From: Candidatus Eisenbacteria bacterium
Lineage (GTDB): Bacteria > Eisenbacteria > RBG-16-71-46 > JAFGJU01
NCBI GenBank assembly: GCA_026388185.1
Contig: JAPLKG010000007.1
Location: 1-10,515, forward strand
Direction: 5' to 3'
DNA: 10,515 nucleotides
Under the pieces are notes generated by a model that was not told the origin of the DNA, did not search any database, and saw nothing but the letters and a program-made list of their open reading frames with translations. A program made the position numbers and the translations under genes. This document shows, one piece after another, positions 1 through 6,584 of the stretch. The number at the start of each line of letters is the position of its first letter. Position 1 is the stretch's first letter.

Positions 1-162
1 GTGATCAGGACGCTGGTAGAGAAGTCAGAGGCGACTGGTCGTCATTCGGTGATTTGGGATGGTACGACGGATCGTGGTGAGAAGGTAGCTAGTGGTGTGT
101 TCTTCTATCAGCTTAACGCTCCTGGATACAGTGGCGCTAAGCAGATAGTGGTACTCCAGTAG
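1..162 (+). CDS. Secreted protein, C-terminal FlgD-like/sorting-type domain (3' fragment)
   Basis: Only the last 53 codons lie in the window; the gene starts upstream of base 1 and ends with TAG at 160-162. The visible peptide has the layout of a FlgD-type Ig-like or type-A secretion-sorting-like C-terminal domain: a W-D-G-x-T-D-x-G turn (W19, D20, G21), then the strand G-E-K-V-A-S-G-V-F-F-Y and a final short strand ending in I-V-V-L-Q. In this family the domain closes large secreted or surface proteins. It folds as a beta sandwich and in Bacteroidota-type systems can act as an outer-membrane export signal. The function of the missing N-terminal part cannot be told. A strong terminator lies 24 bp downstream, so this is the last gene of its transcript. 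The domain call is from motif layout only. Confidence 0.75.
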   Translation: MIRTLVEKSEATGRHSVIWDGTTDRGEKVASGVFFYQLNAPGYSGAKQIVVLQ

Positions 163-186
163 TAGAGCTTTCTTTCTACGGGAACA

Positions 187-227
187 TTGAAGGGGTTGGA
201 GCATAGCTCCAACCCCTTCAACTTTTT
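187..227 (+). terminator. Strong rho-independent terminator
   Basis: A perfect 16-bp inverted repeat (187-202 pairing with 206-221) is closed by a 3-nt ATA loop and followed directly by a T-run at 223-227. The stem has a GC-rich core (GGGGTTGGAGC). It sits 24 bp after the stop of the secreted-protein fragment, so it should end that transcript and separate it from the lipoprotein genes. Confidence 0.93.
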
Positions 228-245
228 CCGGGCTTGATTTTGGAG

Positions 246-274
246 TTGACAACTGGAGCACCGTTTGATAGCTT
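246..274 (+). promoter_or_regulatory. Possible sigma70-type promoter (weak)
   Basis: A consensus-like -35 box TTGACA lies at 246-251. The best hexamer at 17-bp spacing is TAGCTT (269-274), a poor -10 match. An AT-rich TAATAT at 282-287 is too far away for this -35 box. The location, after a terminator and about 85 bp before the first lipoprotein start, is where a promoter is expected, but the -10 is weak and the sigma-factor preference of the host is unknown. The rest of 228-358 shows nothing else recognisable. Confidence 0.25.
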
Positions 275-358
275 TTCTGACTAATATGTCGGGGTTGCTC
301 ACGTTTGCGCGTGTGAGGAAGGCTTGTGATCGCGAACACAACGGGGGGTAGTTTACAC

Positions 359-1858
359 ATGAGATCCCGCAATCGAGCGGTTCTTGTTTGTCTTGTCTGC
401 GCAGCGGCCGTGCTGGTGTTCCTCCTCACGTTCCTTCAGGGGTGCAGGAAGGAGAGGGCAGGTTTCGAGAGAAACCTCGCTCCAGAGACGTTCCTTTCCA
501 GTGTGCCCTTGGATAGCTCTTACGTCTTCTACAGGGTGAAGCTTTACTGGGCAGGAATGGATCCTGACGGCGAGGTAGTCGGTTACTACTACGCCGTGTT
601 GGACAGCAACCTCATCCCTGCAGAGAGTTCGTGGGTCTGGACCACCGAAACGGAGATGGAGCTGTCGTTGCTCGCAAACAACCCTGAGATGCTCGGACAC
701 CGTTTCTACTGCAGGGCCGTCGATAATAGGGGGCTCGCGGATCCCAGCCCTGCCTTTGTATTTTTCTATGCCAGGGATTTCCATCTCCCTAAGATAACGT
801 TCACGAGATCTTATGCAGTGACACCGGAGGGAGAGACCGTGCCGCTCACTGCCGCGACAGTCGCGCAGCTTACTGATTCCACTCCCGGTGACACCATACC
901 TACTCACTCCGTCCTCAATTTCTCGTGGCGGGGTTGGGATGACGACCCGGGCGGATACGTTACAGGTTATCTGTACCGGACCAGCGACGACGCGCAGTAT
1001 AGGGGGGGGACGCTGGCCGATACCTCGTATTCGTTTTCTGTGACAAAAAACGGCATGCTCAATTTTGAAGTTGTCGCCCTTGATGATGCTGGAGCCATGA
1101 GCCGCAGAGATTCGCTCAGGTATTTTGTTGTCGACAATGATCCTGACACATGGATCATCCCACCCTGCGACACGTGTTGTGAGGGGCAGGGAGGAAGAGG
1201 GTTCACGCGGGGAGGCTCGATTCCGGGATGCAACGGCGATACGCTGAGGCTTACAGGCAGCGTGTCGATCTCATTCAGTTGGGACGGTTGGGACAAGGAC
1301 GGTTACGTGGTGGGTTGGACACACAGGCTGTTGCGTGCGGGAGGCGGCCCTGCCTACGCGTTCACCTCTCAGAAGACCTGGCAGATCGCCGAGTCTGCGA
1401 GCGGCAACTACAAGTTCCTGGTGCGAGCACGTGACAACGAAGGCAAGGAAGACGGCACACCTGCCTCGGTCAATTTCTCTCTGAACTGCGCTCCGTTCTT
1501 TTTTGGCGAACGACGTTCATGTTCTTCCACCGACGGCGTCCTCGAGACGTGCGACAAACCGTGCACGGCCACGCTGGTTGATCTGGGCGGTGGTGTTTAC
1601 GGGGTCAGTATCTCCTGCACCGCTTGTGACATGGAGACCTCTCCCACACTGCTTGTCTACCGAGTAGACGTCAACGGCAGAGAAGGAATATGGAGGGACG
1701 CATCTGCCTCAGGTCCTCTCGAGATCGTTTTGGCACCAGTTGATGGGCTACACTCGGGCTCCAACAAGATTGTCATTTGGGCCAGAGACAAGGAGCCTGA
1801 CGGTAGTGCAGGAAGAATGTCAGCCAACGGCCAAGAATTTGATATCACGATTCCATAA
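359..1858 (+). CDS. Lipoprotein with Fn3/Ig-like repeats (function unknown)
   Basis: Predicted 499-aa lipid-anchored envelope protein. Residues 1-28 form a lipoprotein signal peptide: basic MRSRNR, a hydrophobic core, then lipobox L-Q-G-C with the lipidated Cys at 29. Three beta-sandwich-like repeats follow, at about 41-138, 143-258 and 262-376. Each starts with a W-x-G-x-D-x-D-G-x-V-x-x-Y/W strand-turn (K61-Y77, F188-Y204, F307-W320) and ends in an A-x-D-N/D-x-G turn (V121-G125, L241-G245, R358-G362), the pattern of fibronectin-III-like domains. A fourth, less regular unit covers about 400-499. Residues 270-423 hold ten cysteines. I chose ATG 359, with a G-rich Shine-Dalgarno at 343-348, because it places a basic n-region directly before the hydrophobic core; GTG 326 in frame would add 11 residues. 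The next lipoprotein starts 13 bp after its stop. No catalytic motif is seen; ligand binding or surface scaffolding is an inference. Confidence 0.85.
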   Translation: MRSRNRAVLVCLVCAAAVLVFLLTFLQGCRKERAGFERNLAPETFLSSVPLDSSYVFYRVKLYWAGMDPDGEVVGYYYAVLDSNLIPAESSWVWTTETEMELSLLANNPEMLGHRFYCRAVDNRGLADPSPAFVFFYARDFHLPKITFTRSYAVTPEGETVPLTAATVAQLTDSTPGDTIPTHSVLNFSWRGWDDDPGGYVTGYLYRTSDDAQYRGGTLADTSYSFSVTKNGMLNFEVVALDDAGAMSRRDSLRYFVVDNDPDTWIIPPCDTCCEGQGGRGFTRGGSIPGCNGDTLRLTGSVSISFSWDGWDKDGYVVGWTHRLLRAGGGPAYAFTSQKTWQIAESASGNYKFLVRARDNEGKEDGTPASVNFSLNCAPFFFGERRSCSSTDGVLETCDKPCTATLVDLGGGVYGVSISCTACDMETSPTLLVYRVDVNGREGIWRDASASGPLEIVLAPVDGLHSGSNKIVIWARDKEPDGSAGRMSANGQEFDITIP

Positions 1859-1871
1859 GGGGAAGTGAGCC

Positions 1872-3872
1872 ATGATGAAAACCAGACGCCTACTCTTGTT
1901 TGTATTTGTTTTCTCTCTCCCGGTGCTTCTCCTTCTTACCGGCTGCAGCCGCAAAGACTCCGGCCACAAGGCGGATAATATCAGACCCTCCGTGAAGGTC
2001 TCCGGGGGGCCGCCTCAGGGTGGGACCTCGACTTACTCCGTGCCCATTTACTGGTTTGCCTGGGACGACGATGGGGTCGTCGACCACTTCCTCTATGCCA
2101 TCGACGACACGACTGTCTGGACCGAGACCACGTACTTCCAAGGTTCGTTTCTCTTCAGCGCCGACTCCGTAAGGTCGGGAGATGAATTCGGGCAGTGGCA
2201 CACCTTCTGGATCAAGGCCGTTGACAACGAAGGTGCGGAATCATACCCGGACTATCTGGCTTTTGACGCCAGAACCATTGCACCCAAAACCACCATCATT
2301 AGTCCAACCTGCAATCAAGCAGATGGAACTTTGTTCTGCTGGGGGGCACGACCCGTTGGACTTTCTGTCAAGGTAGTGTGGGAGGGCGAGGACCTGGACA
2401 GCAGAGATCCTAAACAACTCCCGGTGGCCTACAAGTGGCGACTCTTTAACCTCACCAAGGCCGGCCTTCCGAATGGATGTCCCGACGAGGCCACGTGTGC
2501 AAGCATTCTCGATTCGACCCCCTACACACCTGACAGCACGTCTTTCTGGTCCGCGCCGACCACGGAAACCGAGATTCGCTTTACAAACCTTCAAGCGGGC
2601 TCGTTCTGGCTGTTTGGGGTGAGAGCAATTGACGAGGCTGGCGCCATCGAACCCAACCTGGTCTTGTGGAGGAATGTCACGTACTTCAGAACGATGACAG
2701 GCTACGGCTTCCCTACCCTCACTATTTGCGAAGGAGCGAGCTGCCACGAATATCCTTCCGACGGGCCCGTGTGGGAAAGGGAGGCTCCGGTTGGTAAGCA
2801 GCTCGTATTTACGTGGTCGGGAGACGCGAGCGCGTACGGAGGCACCATTACCGGCTATACGTATGGCGTGGATATCGAAGATCTAAACGACCCATCTCAA
2901 TGGGAGGGCTGGAGTTCTGAAGTAAGAAGCGCAAAGATCGTTTTCAATTCACCCGGTGTCCACTACTTTTACGTGAAGGTCAGAGACTACGCTGACGCAG
3001 AGACAATCGGGATCGTTCAACTGAACATAATCGAATTCCTGTTTGACCGGGACCTCTTGTTCATTGACGACTATTTTGATCTGGGCACCGGCGACTTGCC
3101 CCACGATACCTTTGTCAACACCTCTTTCGGCAGATATCATGCCTACACAGACACCATGTACACATTCAATTTCCTCAGCTCCGGCCCGACAGGGGATCCG
3201 AGAGAGATTGGAGGGACGGGCACAGCGCCTTCTCTCACGGAGCTCTCACGATACAAAATCTTGATTTGGGACTGCTACGCTCCGCTGGCCGCCTATGACT
3301 GTGGTTTGAGAAGGGTCGTGCAGGGAGGTATTCTCGACGTCTACCTCAAGGGGGGTGGCCGTCTCTGCTTGTACGGCACTGAAGTAGTGAAAGGCACGGA
3401 CACTGACTTCACGCAGTATCCCATTGACTTGTCGAGAGGCGACTACCAAGACAAATTCGCCTGCAAGTACCTCAAGATTTCCGGTCTGGTCAACAGGTCG
3501 TTTTCGGGGAGCAAGGGCGACGGATTCAAAGGCGCATTTCCCAACAGGGCCAGCTCGGATGCACTGCCGATTCTGGACGTAAATCTCTCGCTGCCGAATA
3601 CGACCGTGTACGGTCTGTACCAAATTGAGGCCGTGATGAGTGCGATGCAGGAGCCGGATCTGACTCAGAGGCCCGATACCATGTATCTATATCGTTCCAA
3701 CTACATCACGTCTTCATATTACAAGAAGGCCTGCGGTCTGAGGTTCTTTGACGCTTACGGTAACTCAAAGGTGGTGTGGATGGGGTTCCCAATTCAATGG
3801 TTCTACGCACAGCAGGCCGAATCGCTCGGCACGTTCGTGATGGATTGGATGTTCGAGGATCTCTCCCCGTAG
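1872..3872 (+). CDS. Large lipoprotein: Fn3-like repeats plus C-terminal alpha/beta domain
   Basis: Predicted 666-aa lipid-anchored envelope protein. The signal peptide (residues 1-24, basic KTRR then a Leu/Phe/Val-rich core) ends in lipobox L-T-G-C with Cys25. Three beta-sandwich-like repeats lie at about 38-134, 137-273 and 280-387, with the same signature as the preceding gene (Y60-W-F-A-W-D-D-D-G-V-V; V168-V-W-E-G-E-D; F313-T-W-S-G) and matching A-V-D-N-E-G and A-I-D-E-A-G turns. The two genes therefore look like diverged relatives or partners. Residues about 393-664 form a different domain. It contains L395-F-I-D-D, Y461-K-I-L-I-W-D, Y491-L-K-G-G-G-R-L-C-L-Y-G and a late V634-V-W-M-G-F-P strand. 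This recalls the glutamine-amidotransferase-like fold found in surface proteins of FCB-type bacteria, but I see no firm catalytic triad. Purine-rich AGGGGAAG lies before ATG 1872; ATG 1875 is an equally possible start. Confidence 0.85.
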   Translation: MMKTRRLLLFVFVFSLPVLLLLTGCSRKDSGHKADNIRPSVKVSGGPPQGGTSTYSVPIYWFAWDDDGVVDHFLYAIDDTTVWTETTYFQGSFLFSADSVRSGDEFGQWHTFWIKAVDNEGAESYPDYLAFDARTIAPKTTIISPTCNQADGTLFCWGARPVGLSVKVVWEGEDLDSRDPKQLPVAYKWRLFNLTKAGLPNGCPDEATCASILDSTPYTPDSTSFWSAPTTETEIRFTNLQAGSFWLFGVRAIDEAGAIEPNLVLWRNVTYFRTMTGYGFPTLTICEGASCHEYPSDGPVWEREAPVGKQLVFTWSGDASAYGGTITGYTYGVDIEDLNDPSQWEGWSSEVRSAKIVFNSPGVHYFYVKVRDYADAETIGIVQLNIIEFLFDRDLLFIDDYFDLGTGDLPHDTFVNTSFGRYHAYTDTMYTFNFLSSGPTGDPREIGGTGTAPSLTELSRYKILIWDCYAPLAAYDCGLRRVVQGGILDVYLKGGGRLCLYGTEVVKGTDTDFTQYPIDLSRGDYQDKFACKYLKISGLVNRSFSGSKGDGFKGAFPNRASSDALPILDVNLSLPNTTVYGLYQIEAVMSAMQEPDLTQRPDTMYLYRSNYITSSYYKKACGLRFFDAYGNSKVVWMGFPIQWFYAQQAESLGTFVMDWMFEDLSP

Positions 3873-3989
3873 CCACACGGGGTCGTCTCAAGATAGTCCG
3901 TGGGGGTCAGACTCGGAGACGAGCCTGGTTCCTTGACTCTTGGCGATAGAATCGCTTGACGTTCGGAAGCTCACAACAGGAAGGAGTCT

Positions 3990-4919
3990 ATGTCGGAGAC
4001 GAGAGGAAATTCTTCAGGTTTCAGTCTTCTTCATCCATTTTTGTCGTTCCTTCTGGTTTCCGTGCTCGTTTTGTGTTCGTCCGCCTCTGGAGCCATTGCC
4101 CAACTCGGAATAGCTCCAGTGTATCCCGAGTTTATCTGGTCGTCCGTCGTCTGCGGCGACAGGGAGATCAAGTTCAGTTGGTCTACCGTCGTGGAAGAGA
4201 GGCTGGCTCAGATTGCCGACAGTTTGACTGGCCTCGGGCTCACGGTTCCGGACTCTCTGAAGTTTGGCAGTTACAGGGTCTGGCGAAGCGAGGTCCCGGA
4301 CACTTCCCAAATGATGCTTCTCAGGGAATTCACCGCAGCCGACACCGTAAGCTGGACTTTCATAGGAGACGAGCGACAGTTTGCGGACCCGGATTCCGTG
4401 TTCGAGATAAGGCTTGTCAAGACCAAGGTCGGCTACGACTCGCTCTACGTGAGGATGAGGGTCTCGCTGGATCTTCCAGGTCCATACAACGGCGTGGGAT
4501 ATTACTACGCCATTACCTACCATGACTCCGTAGGAACGCAACGAAGCGGCAAAGCGGATTGTTTCACCTATTTGCCGACCCACGCCGTGGCAGAACAGAA
4601 TCGCAGCGCCGAAAAGGTGTGGGTTGTTCCCAATCCCTATCATGGCAGCTCGTCCTGGGACGCCAGCGAAGGTAAGAGAATCCAGTTCATCAATCTTCCC
4701 GCGAGCTGTAAGGTCAGCATCTACACTATCGCGGGCGATCTGGTACGAGTGCTCCATCATCCGGACCCGGATTATTTCAATTACGGCAGCTACGGCGGGG
4801 CGCTCAACTGGAATCTTCAGAACGAGAACGGGAGAGAAGTTGTTCCAGGTGTATATATCTTCTACGTTGAGGGTGAGGGGGGAGAGGTCTACAAGGGCCA
4901 TTTCGTAATCATTCGCTGA
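3990..4919 (+). CDS. Secreted protein with C-terminal sorting-type (FlgD-like) domain
   Basis: Predicted 309-aa exported protein. A signal peptide covers residues 1-37: a hydrophobic core at about 17-34, then A-I-A followed by Gln38, a good signal peptidase I site. There is no lipobox, unlike the two genes before it. Residues about 40-195 look beta-rich and Fn3-like (Y95-R-V-W-R-S and G170-Y-Y-Y-A-I strands). Residues about 208-309 form a canonical type-A-sorting/FlgD-like C-terminal domain: V-W-V-V-P-N-P-Y at 210-217, I-Q-F-I-N-L-P at 231-237, I-Y-T-I-A-G-D-L-V at 244-252, W274, N-G-R-E-V-V-P-G-V-Y-I at 280-290 and a terminal G-H-F-V-I-I-R. This domain suggests outer-membrane export or surface attachment. 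AGGA (3978-3981) and AAGGAG (3981-3986) precede ATG 3990. The gene follows the lipoproteins after 117 bp and may share their transcript. Confidence 0.85.
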   Translation: MSETRGNSSGFSLLHPFLSFLLVSVLVLCSSASGAIAQLGIAPVYPEFIWSSVVCGDREIKFSWSTVVEERLAQIADSLTGLGLTVPDSLKFGSYRVWRSEVPDTSQMMLLREFTAADTVSWTFIGDERQFADPDSVFEIRLVKTKVGYDSLYVRMRVSLDLPGPYNGVGYYYAITYHDSVGTQRSGKADCFTYLPTHAVAEQNRSAEKVWVVPNPYHGSSSWDASEGKRIQFINLPASCKVSIYTIAGDLVRVLHHPDPDYFNYGSYGGALNWNLQNENGREVVPGVYIFYVEGEGGEVYKGHFVIIR

Positions 4920-4950
4920 TTACCCCAAAGAGCTGAACTGTCTCTTACAG

Positions 4951-4994
4951 AACCGCTGAGGTTGACGTGGCTTTGCCTCGACCTCGGCGGTTTT
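4951..4994 (+). terminator. Probable rho-independent terminator
   Basis: A 15-bp stem (4951-4965 with 4978-4992) contains 13 Watson-Crick and two G-U pairs, with a further GGC-TTT-GCC mini-stem in its loop (4969-4977). It ends in TTTT at 4991-4994. The T-run is short, so termination may be partial. It lies between the last secreted-protein gene and the aldehyde dehydrogenase gene and probably marks the boundary between the two transcription units. No clear promoter boxes are visible between it and the next start. Confidence 0.65.
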
Positions 4995-5031
4995 AGCGAA
5001 AAGCAAAACTCTGCCAGGAGAGGGGAACACG

Positions 5032-6528
5032 ATGGAATACAAGAACTTCATCAACGGGGAGTGGATTGGAGCAAAGGGCAAGGAGAAGTTCGAGAACAGG
5101 AACCCGGCCAACTGGGAAGAGTTGATCGGCGTGTTTCCTCGTTCCGGGCCAGAGGACGTTGATGAAGCCGTGCGCGCGGCGGAAGAAGCCTTCAAGAAAT
5201 GGAGACTGGTTCCGGCGCCGAAGAGAGCGGAGATTGTTTTCCGCGCGGGGGAGCTTCTCAGGAAGAACAAGGAAGAGATCTCTCGAGACATGACTAGAGA
5301 GATGGGAAAGGTACTCCAGGAGACTCGCGGCGATACCCAGGAGGGGATCGATACCGCCTACTATGCGGCCGGAGAGGGCAGGAGGCTTTTCGGCGATACG
5401 TCCCCCGCAGAGCTCCCGAACAAGTTTGCCATGTCCATACGGCAACCCATAGGAGTGTGCGGGATCATCAGTCCGTGGAACTTCCCGATGGCAATCCCGA
5501 CGTGGAAAATCTTTCCGTGCCTTGTTTGCGGCAACACCGTGGTCTTCAAGCCCGCCAGCGACACGCCTCTCACCGCCGTGAAGCTCGTCGAGATTCTCAT
5601 GGAGGCAGGTCTTCCTTCGGGAGTAATCAATCTTGTTCACGGGACCGGTTCAGGCGTGGGCACGCCGCTCACAGAGCATCCGCGCGTCAGGCTCATTTCC
5701 TTTACCGGTTCTTCCGGCGTCGGCAAACAAATCGCGGCCTTCTGCGGAAAAACGCTCAAGCGGGTCTCGCTTGAGCTCGGAGGCAAGAACGCCCAAATCG
5801 TGATGGACGATGCGAACTTGGAACTCGCAGTCGAGGGAGCGCTGTGGGGAGCCTTCGGCACCACGGGTCAGAGGTGCACTGCCACGAGCCGTATCATATT
5901 GCACGAGAAGATAAAGGACAAGTTCCTCTCGATGTTCCTCGAAAGAGTGAAGCGACTGAGGCTCGGCAACGGCCTCGACAGCTCAACCGACGTCGGACCT
6001 CTGGTCAACAAGGCGCAGAGGGAGCAGATTCATTCCTACGTCGAGATCGGGAAGAAAGATGGGGCAGAGCTTGTTGCGGGCGGAAGACCCTACGAAGAGG
6101 GCGAGTGCAGGAAAGGCTGGTTCTTCGAACCAACGGTTTTTGACGGTGTTCTCCGCAAGATGCGCATAGCGCAGGAGGAGATCTTCGGTCCGGTGGTTTC
6201 GGTGCTAAAGGCCAAGAGCCTCGCGGAGGCCATCGAGACACTCAACGACAGCAGCTACGGACTCTCTTCTTCCATCTACACCAGTGACGTCAACTCTGCT
6301 TTGACCGCAATCAGGGACATCGAGGCCGGCATTACGTACGTGAACGGCCCCACGATAGGTGCAGAGGTTCACTTGCCTTTCGGAGGCGTGAAGGACACCG
6401 GAAACGGGCACAGAGAATCCGGTACGGCAGTTCTTGACGTATTTACGGAATGGAAATCCGTCTACATCGACTACAGCGGTAAACTACAAAAGGCCCAGAT
6501 CGACAATGTGCCGATGGACCAGGGCTGA
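5032..6528 (+). CDS. NAD(P)-dependent aldehyde dehydrogenase (semialdehyde type)
   Basis: A complete 498-aa ALDH-superfamily enzyme, the usual length, which oxidises an aldehyde to a carboxylate in the cytoplasm. The catalytic set is intact: oxyanion-hole Asn150 in S-P-W-N-F, cofactor-contact Lys173 in F-K-P-A, the cofactor loop F224-T-G-S, general base Glu248 in L-E-L-G-G-K, nucleophile Cys282 in G-Q-R-C-T, and E383-I-F-G-P. The C-terminal oligomerisation strand carries P449-F-G-G-V-K and G458-N-G-H-R-E-S-G. Sequence alone does not fix the substrate. The aminotransferase next to it suggests a semialdehyde: succinic semialdehyde from GABA, glutamate-5-semialdehyde/P5C from ornithine, or 2-aminoadipate semialdehyde from lysine. 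I name no gene for that reason. GGAGAGGGG just upstream supports ATG 5032. It is the first gene of the catabolic run and begins 37 bp after a terminator-like hairpin. Confidence 0.93.
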   Translation: MEYKNFINGEWIGAKGKEKFENRNPANWEELIGVFPRSGPEDVDEAVRAAEEAFKKWRLVPAPKRAEIVFRAGELLRKNKEEISRDMTREMGKVLQETRGDTQEGIDTAYYAAGEGRRLFGDTSPAELPNKFAMSIRQPIGVCGIISPWNFPMAIPTWKIFPCLVCGNTVVFKPASDTPLTAVKLVEILMEAGLPSGVINLVHGTGSGVGTPLTEHPRVRLISFTGSSGVGKQIAAFCGKTLKRVSLELGGKNAQIVMDDANLELAVEGALWGAFGTTGQRCTATSRIILHEKIKDKFLSMFLERVKRLRLGNGLDSSTDVGPLVNKAQREQIHSYVEIGKKDGAELVAGGRPYEEGECRKGWFFEPTVFDGVLRKMRIAQEEIFGPVVSVLKAKSLAEAIETLNDSSYGLSSSIYTSDVNSALTAIRDIEAGITYVNGPTIGAEVHLPFGGVKDTGNGHRESGTAVLDVFTEWKSVYIDYSGKLQKAQIDNVPMDQG

Positions 6529-6529
6529 G

Positions 6530-6550
6530 TGTTTTGATGCTCACAAAACA
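6530..6550 (+). other. Small intercistronic inverted repeat
   Basis: TGTTTTG at 6530-6536 pairs with CAAAACA at 6544-6550 around a 7-nt loop, directly after the aldehyde dehydrogenase stop. The stem is short and AT-rich and lacks a T-run, so it does not look like a terminator. It could be an mRNA-stability element or chance. Confidence 0.25.
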
Positions 6551-6571
6551 TGAATCTTGACGGCGCCGGAC

Positions 6572-6577
6572 AAGGAG
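6572..6577 (+). promoter_or_regulatory. Shine-Dalgarno that sets a TTG start
   Basis: AAGGAG lies 7 nt before the TTG at 6585. This spacing is ideal and is the main reason for preferring the TTG start of the aminotransferase over the in-frame ATG at 6624, which has only a weaker AGGA upstream. Confidence 0.7.
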
Positions 6578-6584
6578 ACGTAAA

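Noticed and set aside
326-358. GTG start 11 codons upstream for the first lipoprotein
   Set aside because: It would add non-basic, Gly/Thr-rich residues before the signal peptide; ATG 359 has the G-rich Shine-Dalgarno and a proper basic n-region.
3865-3882. CCCCGT/ACGGGG hairpin over the stop codon of the second lipoprotein
   Set aside because: Only a 6-bp stem with no T-run after it; not a terminator by sequence, and the next gene could still be co-transcribed.
3913-4003. Exact 11-nt direct repeat TCGGAGACGAG at 3913-3923 and 3993-4003, 80 bp apart around the start of the secreted-protein gene
   Set aside because: One such pair within 100 bp is not surprising by chance in a 10-kb window, and there is no palindromic or operator-like structure to support a regulator site.
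4014-4901. Open frame on the - strand (295 codons) opposite the secreted protein at 3990-4919
   Set aside because: The + strand frame has a signal peptide, a canonical C-terminal domain and a Shine-Dalgarno; the - strand frame has none of these.
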